Assembly: GCA_963920765.1 (NCBI GenBank)
Contig: OY987244.1
Span: forward strand, 19,200,358-19,264,357
Length of the DNA: 64,000 nucleotides
Source of the DNA: Ulota crispa
Lineage: Eukaryota; Streptophyta; Bryopsida; Orthotrichales; Orthotrichaceae
Reading direction: 5' to 3'
Part shown: piece after piece, positions 45,099 through 55,744 of the stretch
How positions within the stretch are numbered: the stretch's first letter is position 1
Layout of the letters: each line of letters opens with the position of its first letter
Notes under the pieces: model-generated
Told to the model about the DNA's origin: nothing
Seen by the model: only the letters and a program-made list of their open reading frames with translations
The model's database searches: none
Position numbers and translations under genes: made by a program

Positions 45099-47739
45099 TA
45101 GTGTAGTGAAACTACTAAATCACTATTGAAAATCACAACATTCAGTTGAACACATCTCAGTATGGATGGGATGAGGCTCTAGGCATCTGCCAAGAAATGA
45201 CAGGAACACCAGATTCTTGAAATTTTGACATTTTTGTTAATTTGCCATGTTTGACTAATTACGAACTATTTACAATTCAACGTCCATAAGTAATGACTCA
45301 TAAGTAGCTTTGGTTTGTAAAACATTGAGGGAAACTTCCTAAACATCAAGAGATATACCCAAATGAGAAGATACATGTAGAAAATTGTGATATATATTCA
45401 AAATATGGGGAGACCTCCAAAGGGTTTAGGGATAAAGGAAATCTATAATTACATGAAAGGCCTATAAGTAGTTAAACGAGACATTATAAAAATACTAATA
45501 AACTCAAATCTTTTCATGAAAAGACTATAATTCTTTTTAGGTTTTAGCATTTTTTGATGATAATAGTATTAACTAAATTCGCAAATGAACAAGGTGAACC
45601 AAATAAGCCCAATGTTTAGCATGACGTTCATTTTAAGCAATGGATTTTCCCTTAATAACTTAGAGGTTGTTCACACCAGGGTCCAAGGAAAAATGGTATT
45701 TAGCTTATTGCTAGCCAATTATAATTGCAAAAAAAATAGCTGTAACTGGAAAACCCAGGAGTAATACAAGTATCATCATCTTGTAATTATGGGTGTAATT
45801 AGCACAGTCAAAGTGTCATCAAGAAGATGCTTTGTTGGCCACAGTTGATGAATCTGGTTAGAAACGTAAGAAAAGCAATATTTCTGTAGATGGAATGAAG
45901 TTAGTGAGGATGTAACATTGGTCATTGTATTAGTGAAAGCTTTTAGTTGACTGGTATTCACATGCATGCAGTTTTTTTGCTTTGTCAAAAATTAACCCGT
46001 TGATGACCAGGTGGGACAGCGGCTTGGTCCATACATTGCATTCTATGATAAAGAACATCAATTATGCCACATTTAACTAAATATGAACCAACCAAAATTC
46101 ATGAAGTTCATAAACAATTATCTCAAAACTGCTTTGATTTGCAAAGCATTGGAAAATATGTCCAAATTTTAAAAAAACGCAAACTTTTAGATAAAACATA
46201 TGTAAAAGGGACATGAAAAGTTTTCAATTACATATTTAGTGCACAAGTAGAAAGTCGTGTCAGATTTTTCAGATAACGCAATAAGGTATGTACACCCAAA
46301 AGCAACACTTACTTTAGATATGGTAATTGGGAGGGTCTGTTGGAAAATTAATGGCATATGCTTGTTAGGAAATGAGTACAGGTTCAAGCAAAACTATTTT
46401 CAGAATTTTTTGAGATTGTACGAATAAATTATGAATTGTTGAAGGTAACTCCCTAGATTGACCTATTGTGGATACTTGACTCCTGAAAAAGCAACAACAA
46501 AAAGATCATGTCACACTCAATCAAAAGCCGCTTCCTATACAATTTTTGTTTTCTTATGTCAGCTTGCATGTCTGATTTGGGTGCAAAAGTGCTACTTTTA
46601 GGTTTAATTTTAGCTGTAGCTAAACAGCTGGTGTTACTGATGAGTGTACATACCTTATGTGGCTACCCAGGGTCATGACTTTCAAATGTCAGTGTGAAGC
46701 TTGCTGGCAGGTACCATGCCGGTCACTGTTATATTCACTTCGACTTTGATGTCCACCAAATACCAATAACCAAATCCTTGACGTCTCACCGAGACACGTA
46801 CTACGTTATGGTTGCTTCATTTGGTGCTATGAAACTGTCGGTTTTGCTCAATATTTTGAAGTATTTTAAAATGCCAAAATTAGTTGGTATAAACGATGCC
46901 TGAAAAATACTAAGGCATGTGTGAATATGAGGTCCCAGAAAAGCCTCTTGTAAACCTAGGGAACTTTTCTCAACGCCACTTTCGTCAAAATGGCTGTACG
47001 TCATTAAAGCGTAAATTCAAAATCTAAATGGGTCCAAGCTTCGGAACTGAAATCAGATCTTTGTGAAGAAACATGTCACTCCTTTTGGTGCATGAATTGC
47101 ACCGATTTAACAAGGTGACTTTTTTACTAATAATGTGACCAAGAAACAGCTAGATCCCAATTCTACGCGTACATCCTTGCACATAGTAATTCATAGTCCA
47201 AGGAGAAAATGCCAATTTCGTTAAATTGGCTTCAAGTCATTACTTTGGCAGGCGTGGTATACGAAGCTCGGCCTAAACCCAAAAGCCATACTGGTCTTAG
47301 ATTGTGGACTGAATTTTGACATTTGTGGCACAATCTTTTGATGCATGAATACCGCCAGTTTAATGGACTTACAATTACTGAACTGTCTGTCTCCATTCTT
47401 GAAAGGTTCATCCTTGAATGTGTCGGTGGCATGAATTTTACATGCTGTGCCTGTCTACGCGTACATTGTACAAATGTACATTACAGACACCACAATAATC
47501 TAGATGGACCTTCTAGAAAACCATAGCCCTAAGATATGTACGTTGAAGTACAAACTTTTTCTCGTTCTGGAAATGTAAATAGTGATGCCTGGCACTCACT
47601 CTGCCATTGCATCTTAGTGCATTCCTTTGGCTTCGCACATTCAGCAGCCTGTGAGCTTCTGCCTCTGCCTCATTTCACTAGTTCGCTCTCGTCCACATTC
47701 AAATATCTTGTTGGTCAGCATACTCATCTGTCGATTGTC
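45099..47739. other. 2.6 kb intergenic; promoter of the secreted-protein gene at its end
   Basis: No recognisable gene. TTAACCCG at 45992-45999 resembles a TTAA-element end but has no partner. GC rises after about 47550 in the likely promoter and 5' UTR of the gene at 47740. Confidence 0.45.
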
Positions 47740-48075
47740 ATGGCAAGGACCTCAAGATGCGGCCATGTGTGTGTGGTGGTGCTGCTGCTGGCGATGGTGA
47801 GCTGCAGCCACGTCATCGAGGCAGCCCGGATCGAGACGTTCAACCCAGCGAGCTGCGATGGCTCGCCCACCAACACATTCCTCGTGAACGGCAACACTTG
47901 CCAGACTTTCGAAGACCAGGGCGCCGTGCGCATCAGCGATGTGAGCAGTGACACTCGCGTGTCCATTCACAACCAGCAATTTTGCGAAGCAGACAGCAGC
48001 GTAGCACAAATCTTCGGACCCGGCTGTGTCGTGCAGGGCGGTACTAAGCTGCGCGCGGTCTTCATCCAGGGCTAG
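47740..48075 (+). CDS. small secreted cysteine-containing protein, possibly MiAMP1/crystallin-like
   Basis: A 111-residue single-exon protein. Residues 1-29 are a signal peptide: a basic start (MARTSRCGH), a hydrophobic core (VCVVVLLLAMVS) and a likely cut after EAA. The mature part (about 82 residues) has four Cys (39, 54, 82, 96), enough for two disulfides, and alternates short polar strands ending LRAVFIQG. Its size, secretion and terminal (S/A)xFIQ motif recall the MiAMP1 antimicrobial family with a beta-gamma-crystallin fold, but the cysteine pattern is not an exact match and I hold this as a suggestion only. The start at 47740 is chosen over the in-frame upstream codon at 47536 because it directly begins the signal peptide. 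The GC-rich coding sequence stands out from AT-rich flanks. Confidence 0.7.
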   Translation: MARTSRCGHVCVVVLLLAMVSCSHVIEAARIETFNPASCDGSPTNTFLVNGNTCQTFEDQGAVRISDVSSDTRVSIHNQQFCEADSSVAQIFGPGCVVQGGTKLRAVFIQG

Positions 48076-50758
48076 TTCATTTTGCCCCGTCACTGTAAGC
48101 GTGATCTGCAATGCTGCCTGAGGTGCGCACCCCCTAGCTACAGTCACCCACCTTCAAGTATGTGGAATATTTATAATCATGCATGCTTTACAAACCAATG
48201 CAGGTCATTGAGTTTCTCAACTAGTAATCATATAAAATTTCCCCTCTTCTGGTGTCAAATTTCAGCTAAGATACTTTCGCATTATGACCTTACCCAACCT
48301 GTTTCCTTCACCTCGCATTTCACAACATACAGAAAGGGGACCCTTGAAACGGAGACCCTTATCTGCCCCTGTTTATTTTGGAAGCTTTTAGAATATGTTC
48401 AGTTGAATGGCGAAACTATTTCGCTGTGAGTCGAGCCCGGGGTCGAGCCAATGATATGAAAGTGACAGATCCCGAGCTAAGCTCCTCGTTTTCAACTGTG
48501 CAGGCCGGGCTCGGATCATGTCAACAGCGTGCCTGTAGCTAGCTATGCTACGTTAGCTTGGAGACAATTGCAACGGAAGGCCACGCAGGAATGGTGGATA
48601 GCTATATGAGCAATACACGAGAGAAAACTAGAATTAGGGTAATTGTTTGACTAGCCACTTGGAATAGTATTATGATTATTGTTGTTTCGTTTAAAAGCTC
48701 CGGCGAAAATCCTGTTTCAGGACGACAGAGATGGCTAGGCCAGTTTGCGGGAGTTCTCCGTTTGACCGAATGGGCACTCAGTGAGAAGCTCGATGTCTGA
48801 AGGGATGATGTGAGGGGAAACTTTGGGGAATGTGAGGCCAATTGAGACAGTGTGTACTGTGTAGCTATTTGTTTTGCTTCTAACAAAAATCGTGAGTAAC
48901 TATTTTACGTTCAATATATACATCATTCGAGACTTCAAGGCTCCAACTCTCAATGTGGTTGATGGAGCTATGCGTGTCTTTTTGTTTCTCCAGCGAAGAC
49001 TTGAATACCGGTGATGCTTTTCTGTGCTCGGTGAATCTAGTAACGAAATTTTCTGTTCAGGACTTGAACTTCGCACTGAAACTCGAAAGGACTGACTTGT
49101 GTGCCGATTTAGAGTTCAGATGAGGGAATTTGTCTCTTGCTCAGATAACCGTATAAGATCACCGAGCCTGCACTACTAGGCATTTAACAATACATTAGCC
49201 GCAAAAACGAAATAGGGAGCAGAGTTTAAAGGTTTGGCCAAGTTCAGCAGAATTCCTGAGTTACAGCACAATCAGCAGAGCTCTTACTACTTGAGATGAT
49301 TACGGAAATCACAAAGAATGTGGCCGTATATTGAGGTAGGCTGGCTATGGATATTAGTAGTGCATCTCCTTGCACTTGGGTAACATGCTTCGGATGCAGG
49401 AGGATATCCCAGCATAAAACACTTGTTGTGCCTGACATAAAGCAACAAACTCAGTAATTTTCTGCTGATGATCACTCTGACATGTATGTGTGGTGTGAAA
49501 GATATCCAGCACCGTCCGGAGGAAATGTTCCCATGGATCGTAAATATGGTTCTTTTGACAATATTTAAGTACATATAGACTGTTCTCTACATCTCTAAAC
49601 ATATAAAGATCTCCGCATGTTTTGAGTGTATTTTTTGATTTGTATATATACTTTGGTGTTTTGCGAGTTTCTCTCACTGTTTTGCAAATAAAATTCGTTT
49701 ACGAATTATTAATTATGGACTACGAATAGTCGATGAGTAGATAAGTGGGGCATCATACTGTTATAATTGTCGAAGCCGTATCTTTCAAATTACCAGTGAA
49801 AACAAGAAAACACACTTCAAAATCACAACATTCATTTGAATACATCTCAACACCATATTCGTTAATCTGGGAAAAACAGGTGTCCCCCTTTGTACTCCAC
49901 CTCAAACCCAAAAAGTTACTTTAAATCATATTCAAAGTTATCATATCCAATCTGAGCCATTAAGATTTTTCCCTCACAAATGCCTCCTCTCAGGTGAGGA
50001 CACGTGTACAAAAAAAATGCTGCGAGTTAGGTTTGAGGAAACCTCAAACTTTCACCTGAGAATTTGAAAGTCCCAAAATATACGGTTTTTCCCAAATTAA
50101 CAAATATGGGGATTCTCTCAAAATCTTAGTATGGATGAGAGGAGGCTCTAGAAAGGCATCTGGCATGAACAATTGCCATGCCAACCTCTTGAAATTTGCC
50201 ACTTTTGTGTACTTGTCAGGTTTGCCTAGCTATGAATCATCCAAAGCCCCATTCGGAAGGATATCATTATGGAGCCTAAATAAAAGGCTTGTTTCCACTT
50301 GCTCTTGTGAATGGTGTTAGGCAAGTATTAGATGGTCAATTTTAATTGGCATTCCCACTTGAGTTAGTAATTAAGAATCAAATTTAATAGGCAGGGTTGA
50401 TGGTAGTAGATAGCAACGGTTTTAGTATGCAAAAATTGTAGTACACTATGTCCACATAAATAATTCTTTGCTAAAAACTTAAAGGCCAAAATCAAGAAAA
50501 CAAAAATTTGATAGTACTAACCATGATATCATGTAAAGTTGGTAAGGATGGTGAATTAACTAATATTAATGCCTTCAACTCTGCCAATAGTGCAAACTAC
50601 AACACCAAAAGTACTATTCATCTTAGCTAAACAAAGTTGACAATATCTACAAGTTGTAAGTACCCTTTGTGCACCTACTTTGTTATTCCTAACAAAAAGC
50701 ATAACTTTTCTCTACAAGCAAGTGGAAACATGCCTTAAGGCCACTTTATATCATATTA
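48076..50758. other. 2.7 kb intergenic, no gene recognised
   Basis: A 107-codon minus-strand frame (49354-49677) and an overlapping 95-codon frame have no family resemblance. The first few hundred bases are likely 3' UTR. Confidence 0.45.
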
Positions 50759-50891
50759 GGGCCTAGAACCCCATATTTGATCAATATGGAATTGTTAGTT
50801 ATATGGAGTGTATTTGGACTTTGTGTTGGTCCAAATACACTCCATATATAACTAACAACTCCATATTGATCAGATATGGGGTTCTAGGCCC
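50759..50891. repeat. near-perfect 60 bp-arm hairpin
   Basis: GGGCCTAGAACCCCATAT...TGTATTTGGA (50759-50818) pairs with TCCAAATACAC...GGGGTTCTAGGCCC (50830-50891) around an 11 base loop. Only a few mismatches occur. This could be a minimal MITE or a small-RNA precursor; no target duplication is visible. Confidence 0.8.
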
Positions 50892-51119
50892 ATTTTTGAG
50901 TTTGCCCATTTTACAATCCATTTTGTCATAGCCCCCAATTGGGTTGAGGTTTTAATTGGGTCTAGTAGATGATAAAGTAGTGTGCTCAAATTGCAACCCT
51001 CTTGTAAAGCATCCCTATAATTAGCTCAAAAATGGATATGAAGTGGTTCTTCAATGGACCTCTTAAATCATGGAAGAAATAGTGTATTCTATTGCAAGAG
51101 CCAATTGTACTTCTTGGTC

Positions 51120-51260
51120 CACTACAAAGAAATGGTGTCCAAATTCACTAAAGATGTGTCCAAATTGACAAAAAAGTGTCCTAATTGACAAAAAAATGTC
51201 CAAATTAACATGTCCTAATTGACAAAAAAATGACCAGATTGACAATGTTCCCTTGTAGCA
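51120..51260. mobile_element. degenerate CACTA-like MITE
   Basis: It starts CACTACAAAGAAATGGTGTCC (first 20 bases diagnostic) and ends TTCCCTTGTAGCA. The interior repeats GTCCAAATTGACAAAAAA four to five times, as in the element at 33-184. No target duplication survives. Confidence 0.5.
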
Positions 51261-53744
51261 TTTTCCCTCATTTCTTCACAAGTTACAAATGGATAGATTT
51301 TGAGAGGCCTACAAGTCACAAATAGGTGCATACTACAAAACGTTTTGAAAATTCATCGCCAATTCAATAATGCTAGAAAATTGTATTACATTTGGCATCT
51401 ATATTTTCTATTTGCTAGACAAAAAAAAAAAGTTCTTGTCTAAAGAGCCCATGAAATGACAAATGAACCCTTACTTAAAGTGTTGCTTTTTGAGTAAACT
51501 ATTTTACATTTTTTAATTAACACTTTGGGTCCGAGTTCTTGAATTGATGTGATGCATTGTGGTGACCCATTTTGTCTAGCTCGGGTTTAATTTTTGAAGT
51601 CAAAAACATGTCACATAAGTAGTCAAATGATTCATATCATTAACAAGGCTAATTGGGCCAATTTTCAATTTAAAGTTTCAAGGCTCAATTGTTGACCCAA
51701 TTTGAAAACTTGAGCAATTTTGTTGATCCTTCCCAAAGGTTTTTAAACTGAGCCAATGATTGAGCCCTAACATAAGCCAAGTGGTTTTTATTAGAGTGAC
51801 AAGGCAAATGGAGTAGCCAATCGAGGAACATTCAAATCCATACAACTTACAATATGAGTACTTGATTGCAACATTGAGTAAGTGCAATTCAAAATATTAT
51901 AATACTAAGGTCTTACAACTTAAGCTTAAGGCTGCTTCACACTTGCATTATTGATAATTTTAAATCAAAATCCTAATATTCTTCTTGAATTTCTAAATTT
52001 CTATTAGAAGGCATGGGCAAATATTTGAAAAGTATTTGTAATAAGTCAAAAATCATATCTTATTTAATCCCAATTTCTTGAATCTGATCCACTAAGATTA
52101 GAAGGTAAAGTTGCTCAATTTCTCAATGGTTTTTATTAAATTCCAATATAATATGATCATCAATAGAAGAAAAAGAAGACCCTAACAACATTACTTAATC
52201 TCTTGTTTCCTTCCCATCTATCTTGAGAGTTTGAGTTTTGTAATTATGGCTTTGACTTTTTTACATCAAGGCCTTTAATAATGATAGGAATAGAATCCTA
52301 TCATGCTCTTATCAAGACAAGTGCTTACAATTATTGCATAAGCATGTCTTATAACCTCAACACAACAGGGTTTGTAAGAAACTAAGAACCTTCATGTACA
52401 CATTATGTAAATTCATATTCTTTGACATTTATTCAACCTCACCTTGGTTAATTGATGCATTGCTATGGAATGAAAGACATCCGTGTGCCAATTGCATGTG
52501 ATGCCTTAGACATGGTGGTGTGTTGACAAACATCTTAAAAAGACATATCTTTCAAGTTTTAATGACTCCAATTCAACAATCATGCCTTATTTGTTTTCTC
52601 ACTTAGAAATCTAAGGGTTTGGTGAAAGGAATTTAGTAGAAGTTGGTCAATCATAACAACATCATAATGCTTTTTTGGGCTCAAAAAGTCTTAAGAACTA
52701 ATGTTGCAACTATAAAGGTTTGGCAAGATAATCTCTATAAAGCAAAAATTCTTTCATCAATGATAATTGAATTGATTAAGATTCTCATATATTTTTTCAT
52801 CAATGTGGTTAATGACAAATCAAATTTATTTAAGTAATCTCTTACTAATGGAAAGTCTTGTTATGGGTATGTTATGTTTTTTGGAGATTTTATTTGACAT
52901 ATGTATAACAAGGTTGGTAGGTATCATATGCTTGAGTTTTATGCATATATGTTGTTATATGAAAATTTGATTGACAATATGAAACATTGTTTTTAAGGTA
53001 ATATTTTTATTTATGTCAAATGAAGTTGCATTGTTTTGCCAACCTAATGTGCTAAATCTGTCCAAAATAATCAATAAATTTGTTGAACAAGAGAAGATTA
53101 AGTAAAATCTAACTCAATTTGTTTCATACTTTTAGAGCATCTTGGAACATGGTAAATTGTAATGAGTATTCAAGTTTTTTGTTTTTCAATATTATTTTCT
53201 TGATGATTTTGCACCAAAATTTTTGTATTTTTTTCAAGGCTGTTTTACACTTTTTGACATTGTTGTTAGTACTAAATTGACACTTCATTTACCCTTTTTT
53301 AGATGTTATTTGTAGCACTATTTTGGACATTTTCTTTGCCAAATTTTTTGTCAATACATACATACAACAAATTTTTTATCACTAATTCCAACGTTGTTTT
53401 TGGTAAAGGAGCTTGTTATCAAAAGATACTTGACATTGTTTTTGATACCCAAGTGTCAAGAACATTGTTAAAAACATAATTTGAATGTTTTTTGGAAAGA
53501 GTGCAAAAACAACACAGTTTTTTCGGTTGTTTGAGCTTGTGAAGTTACAAAAGAGACTACGTAACCTGGTAGGGGATGTAGAATCGCCTCGCATAGGATG
53601 AAAACTTTGAAAGACACCACTTTATGGAACTTTTTTTTGTTTTTCTTAGGTCAAGCGACATGCATGCAAGAATGTGTGCATGTGAGGAGAGAGGACATAG
53701 AATTGTCCATGTTGGCACGTTCATCCATAAAATTTGCTACACTA
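51261..53744. other. 2.5 kb AT-rich intergenic, no gene seen
   Basis: Only short AT-rich frames. No recognised repeat. Confidence 0.5.
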
Positions 53745-54961
53745 AATATTGCGTTTAAGTTGCCCCACACTGATTTCTTGACACTTTACACTATGTAAAT
53801 ATTTGCTGCTGTTACAGTAATTATCATTGAAATATAGCAAACACTTATTAACCCCCCAAGGATCAAGCCCTTTTTTCTGTCAAAATTACTAAAAACTGCC
53901 ACCTTTATGGTATGAGTAATAAGCCAGTTTTTTTTTCTTTTTGGGAAATCCAATCGTAGAATCTTGTCTTAGACTAGAAGAGGTACTTGTGGGAAAACAA
54001 TCAAGTCATTCTAGACATAGAGGAGGGAGGTATTTACATTTGAAGTGAAAAAAAACGGTTCTTTTCCATGTTGTCCAAAAAAATTCAAAAGCCTTTGACC
54101 ACTCTTTCATGAAAATAATTGCTCTACACAAAGTTGAGGTTTATATTTTTCATGTAGAAGACCAAGTTAGGCATGTGTGGGAGAATTTTCAAATCAATTG
54201 GAACTATACAACACATGGGAAAAAAATATTAAGCAAGAAGAAGTAGAGAATGAGTCAAATCACTAAATTGTTAAGAATTTATTTATTGAAGTGAAAAATG
54301 CAAATCCCAATGGTTCCAATGTTGTGATAAACAATCTACTTCCTTAGGTTTAGTTTTTTTCCAAAAATATTGAAAACTATGGAAAATAAAGGACTTCAAA
54401 GTTTATTTTGGAGTAGAGGATCTGTAATTGCCCACAAACTAAAACATCTCATAACTTTCATCTCATTGATTGAAATGGAATGATTCAAAGCTTCCCACAT
54501 ATTAAAAAAATCTAAGGAACCAATTTCAGATTTTAATTTTAAAAAGTACATTTTTTAAAGAAGCTTTTGGGCTACCCAAATTTCCTTCCCTCCCCAAGGT
54601 AGTAGAAATTCTTGCATAACTTTTTCATTGAATTTAAAAATGAGGAGAAAATTAGATGCCCACATAGATCTTTGAATTCCCCATCCTCCATAAAAGTTTC
54701 AAAAAATTACACAAAATGGTTTAACCATAGGTACAAGCCCAAAATTCCAATAATCTCCCAAAGGGACAATGGTCCTTTAGGGGTTAAGGGCTTGACAGTA
54801 CAAAAAGTCACAAAAAAAAACTAGTAGTGTCCAAGTCCTAAACCATGTGAAATCCAAGAATATAGAGAGTTACATGCACCTCCAAGTGGCCAAGTGATGA
54901 GTCATGAGGTAACTAACCAAGGTAAGGCACCTAATTGTCAAGGCAACCTAAATGCAATATT
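53745..54961. mobile_element. inverted-end element (44.8 kb family) carrying a TTAA element
   Basis: The left end AATATTGCGTTTAAGTTGCC and right end GGCAACCTAAATGCAATATT match the ends of 44798-45098. Removing the TTAA element at 53849-54787 leaves about 280 bp that aligns with 55019-55744 on both sides of the insertion: CCCCACAC...TTTCTTGACA...CACTAT on the left and AAACCATGTGAAATCC on the right. Confidence 0.65.
53849..54787. mobile_element. TTAA-flanked element nested in another repeat
   Basis: TTAA (53849-53852) then CCCCCCAAGGATCAAGCCC; the right end GGTCCTTTAGGGG before TTAA (54784-54787). It is homologous to 40751-41691 and 41942-42858 through most of its length (for example GACCAAGTTAGGCATGTGTG and ACAAACTAAAACATCTCATA). 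Confidence 0.75.
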
Positions 54962-55018
54962 CCATGTAGGCAAGTTCAAATAAATGATTGGGTAGATTTG
55001 AGGTTGACCTTTATACTA

Positions 55019-55744
55019 AATATTGTTTTTAGATTGCCCCACACAAATTTCTTGACATTCTACACTATACAAATATTTATTGTTGCTACAATAACTTTTT
55101 GCATTAGTAATTGTTACAACAAACAATTTTCACAAGGCTTGGCAACAACAATGATGTTACAAAAAAACCAATTGGTGTAGTCCACGTTGTAAACCATGTG
55201 AAATCCTAAAACTTAGAGAGTTGCATACACCTCCAAGTGGTCAAACAATAGGGGTAGTCAATGCATTTTGGAGAATGAAAAGAGAAAGAAGATTGAGAAT
55301 CAGCTAAGTGAAAGTAGGAGCCAATAGGAGCTTATTCTTTGTGAATATGTTGTGACACCCCATTTGTGTGTGATGGAGAATTGAGCGTGGAGAATGGAGA
55401 ATGATTTACTTAGAAAAAGGTAGCACAGCCAACAATTGGAGGAGCAAAAAGAACTAGGGTGAAAAGCAATTCATGAGGAGGGAAAACGAGCAAACCATGG
55501 TAAAAAGTTGATACGTTAACTCATTCTCCACTCCATTCTTCACCTCTAGAGGAGAAGAACAAGGCTGTGAGAAGTTTCATGTGTGAAGTAGAACACAAGC
55601 TCCAATAGCCACTAGCAATGAGACACATTTGAGTTCTCATTCTCAACTTTTAGAGATGAAAGTGCCGTGACTACCTCTAATGAGTCATGAGGTGACTTTC
55701 CAAGGTAAACAACCTAATTGACAAGGCAACTTGAATGCAATATT
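55019..55744. mobile_element. third copy of the 44.8 kb family, with its own insertion
   Basis: Ends are AATATTGTTTTTAGATTGCC and GGCAACTTGAATGCAATATT. Relative to the other copies it is interrupted after GTGGTCAAACAATAG (about 55251) and resumes at CTAATGAGTCATGAGG (about 55677). The ~425 bp insert has ends GGGTAGTCA and TGACTACC, so it may itself be a small inverted-end element. An undamaged stretch corresponds to the TTAA insertion site in 53745-54961. Confidence 0.6.

Noticed and set aside
45992..46011. TTAACCCGTTGATGACCAGG as another TTAA-element end
   Set aside because: No matching inverted end followed by TTAA within 1.5 kb on either side.
49354..49677. 107-codon minus-strand frame with several His/Cys residues
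   Set aside because: No family resemblance, and an overlapping frame of similar length exists on the same strand.
5116..54787. PIF/Harbinger origin for the TTAA-flanked elements
   Set aside because: Harbinger elements duplicate TWA and have G-rich ends; these have the full TTAA and ends starting CCC, which fits piggyBac better, although it is not proven.
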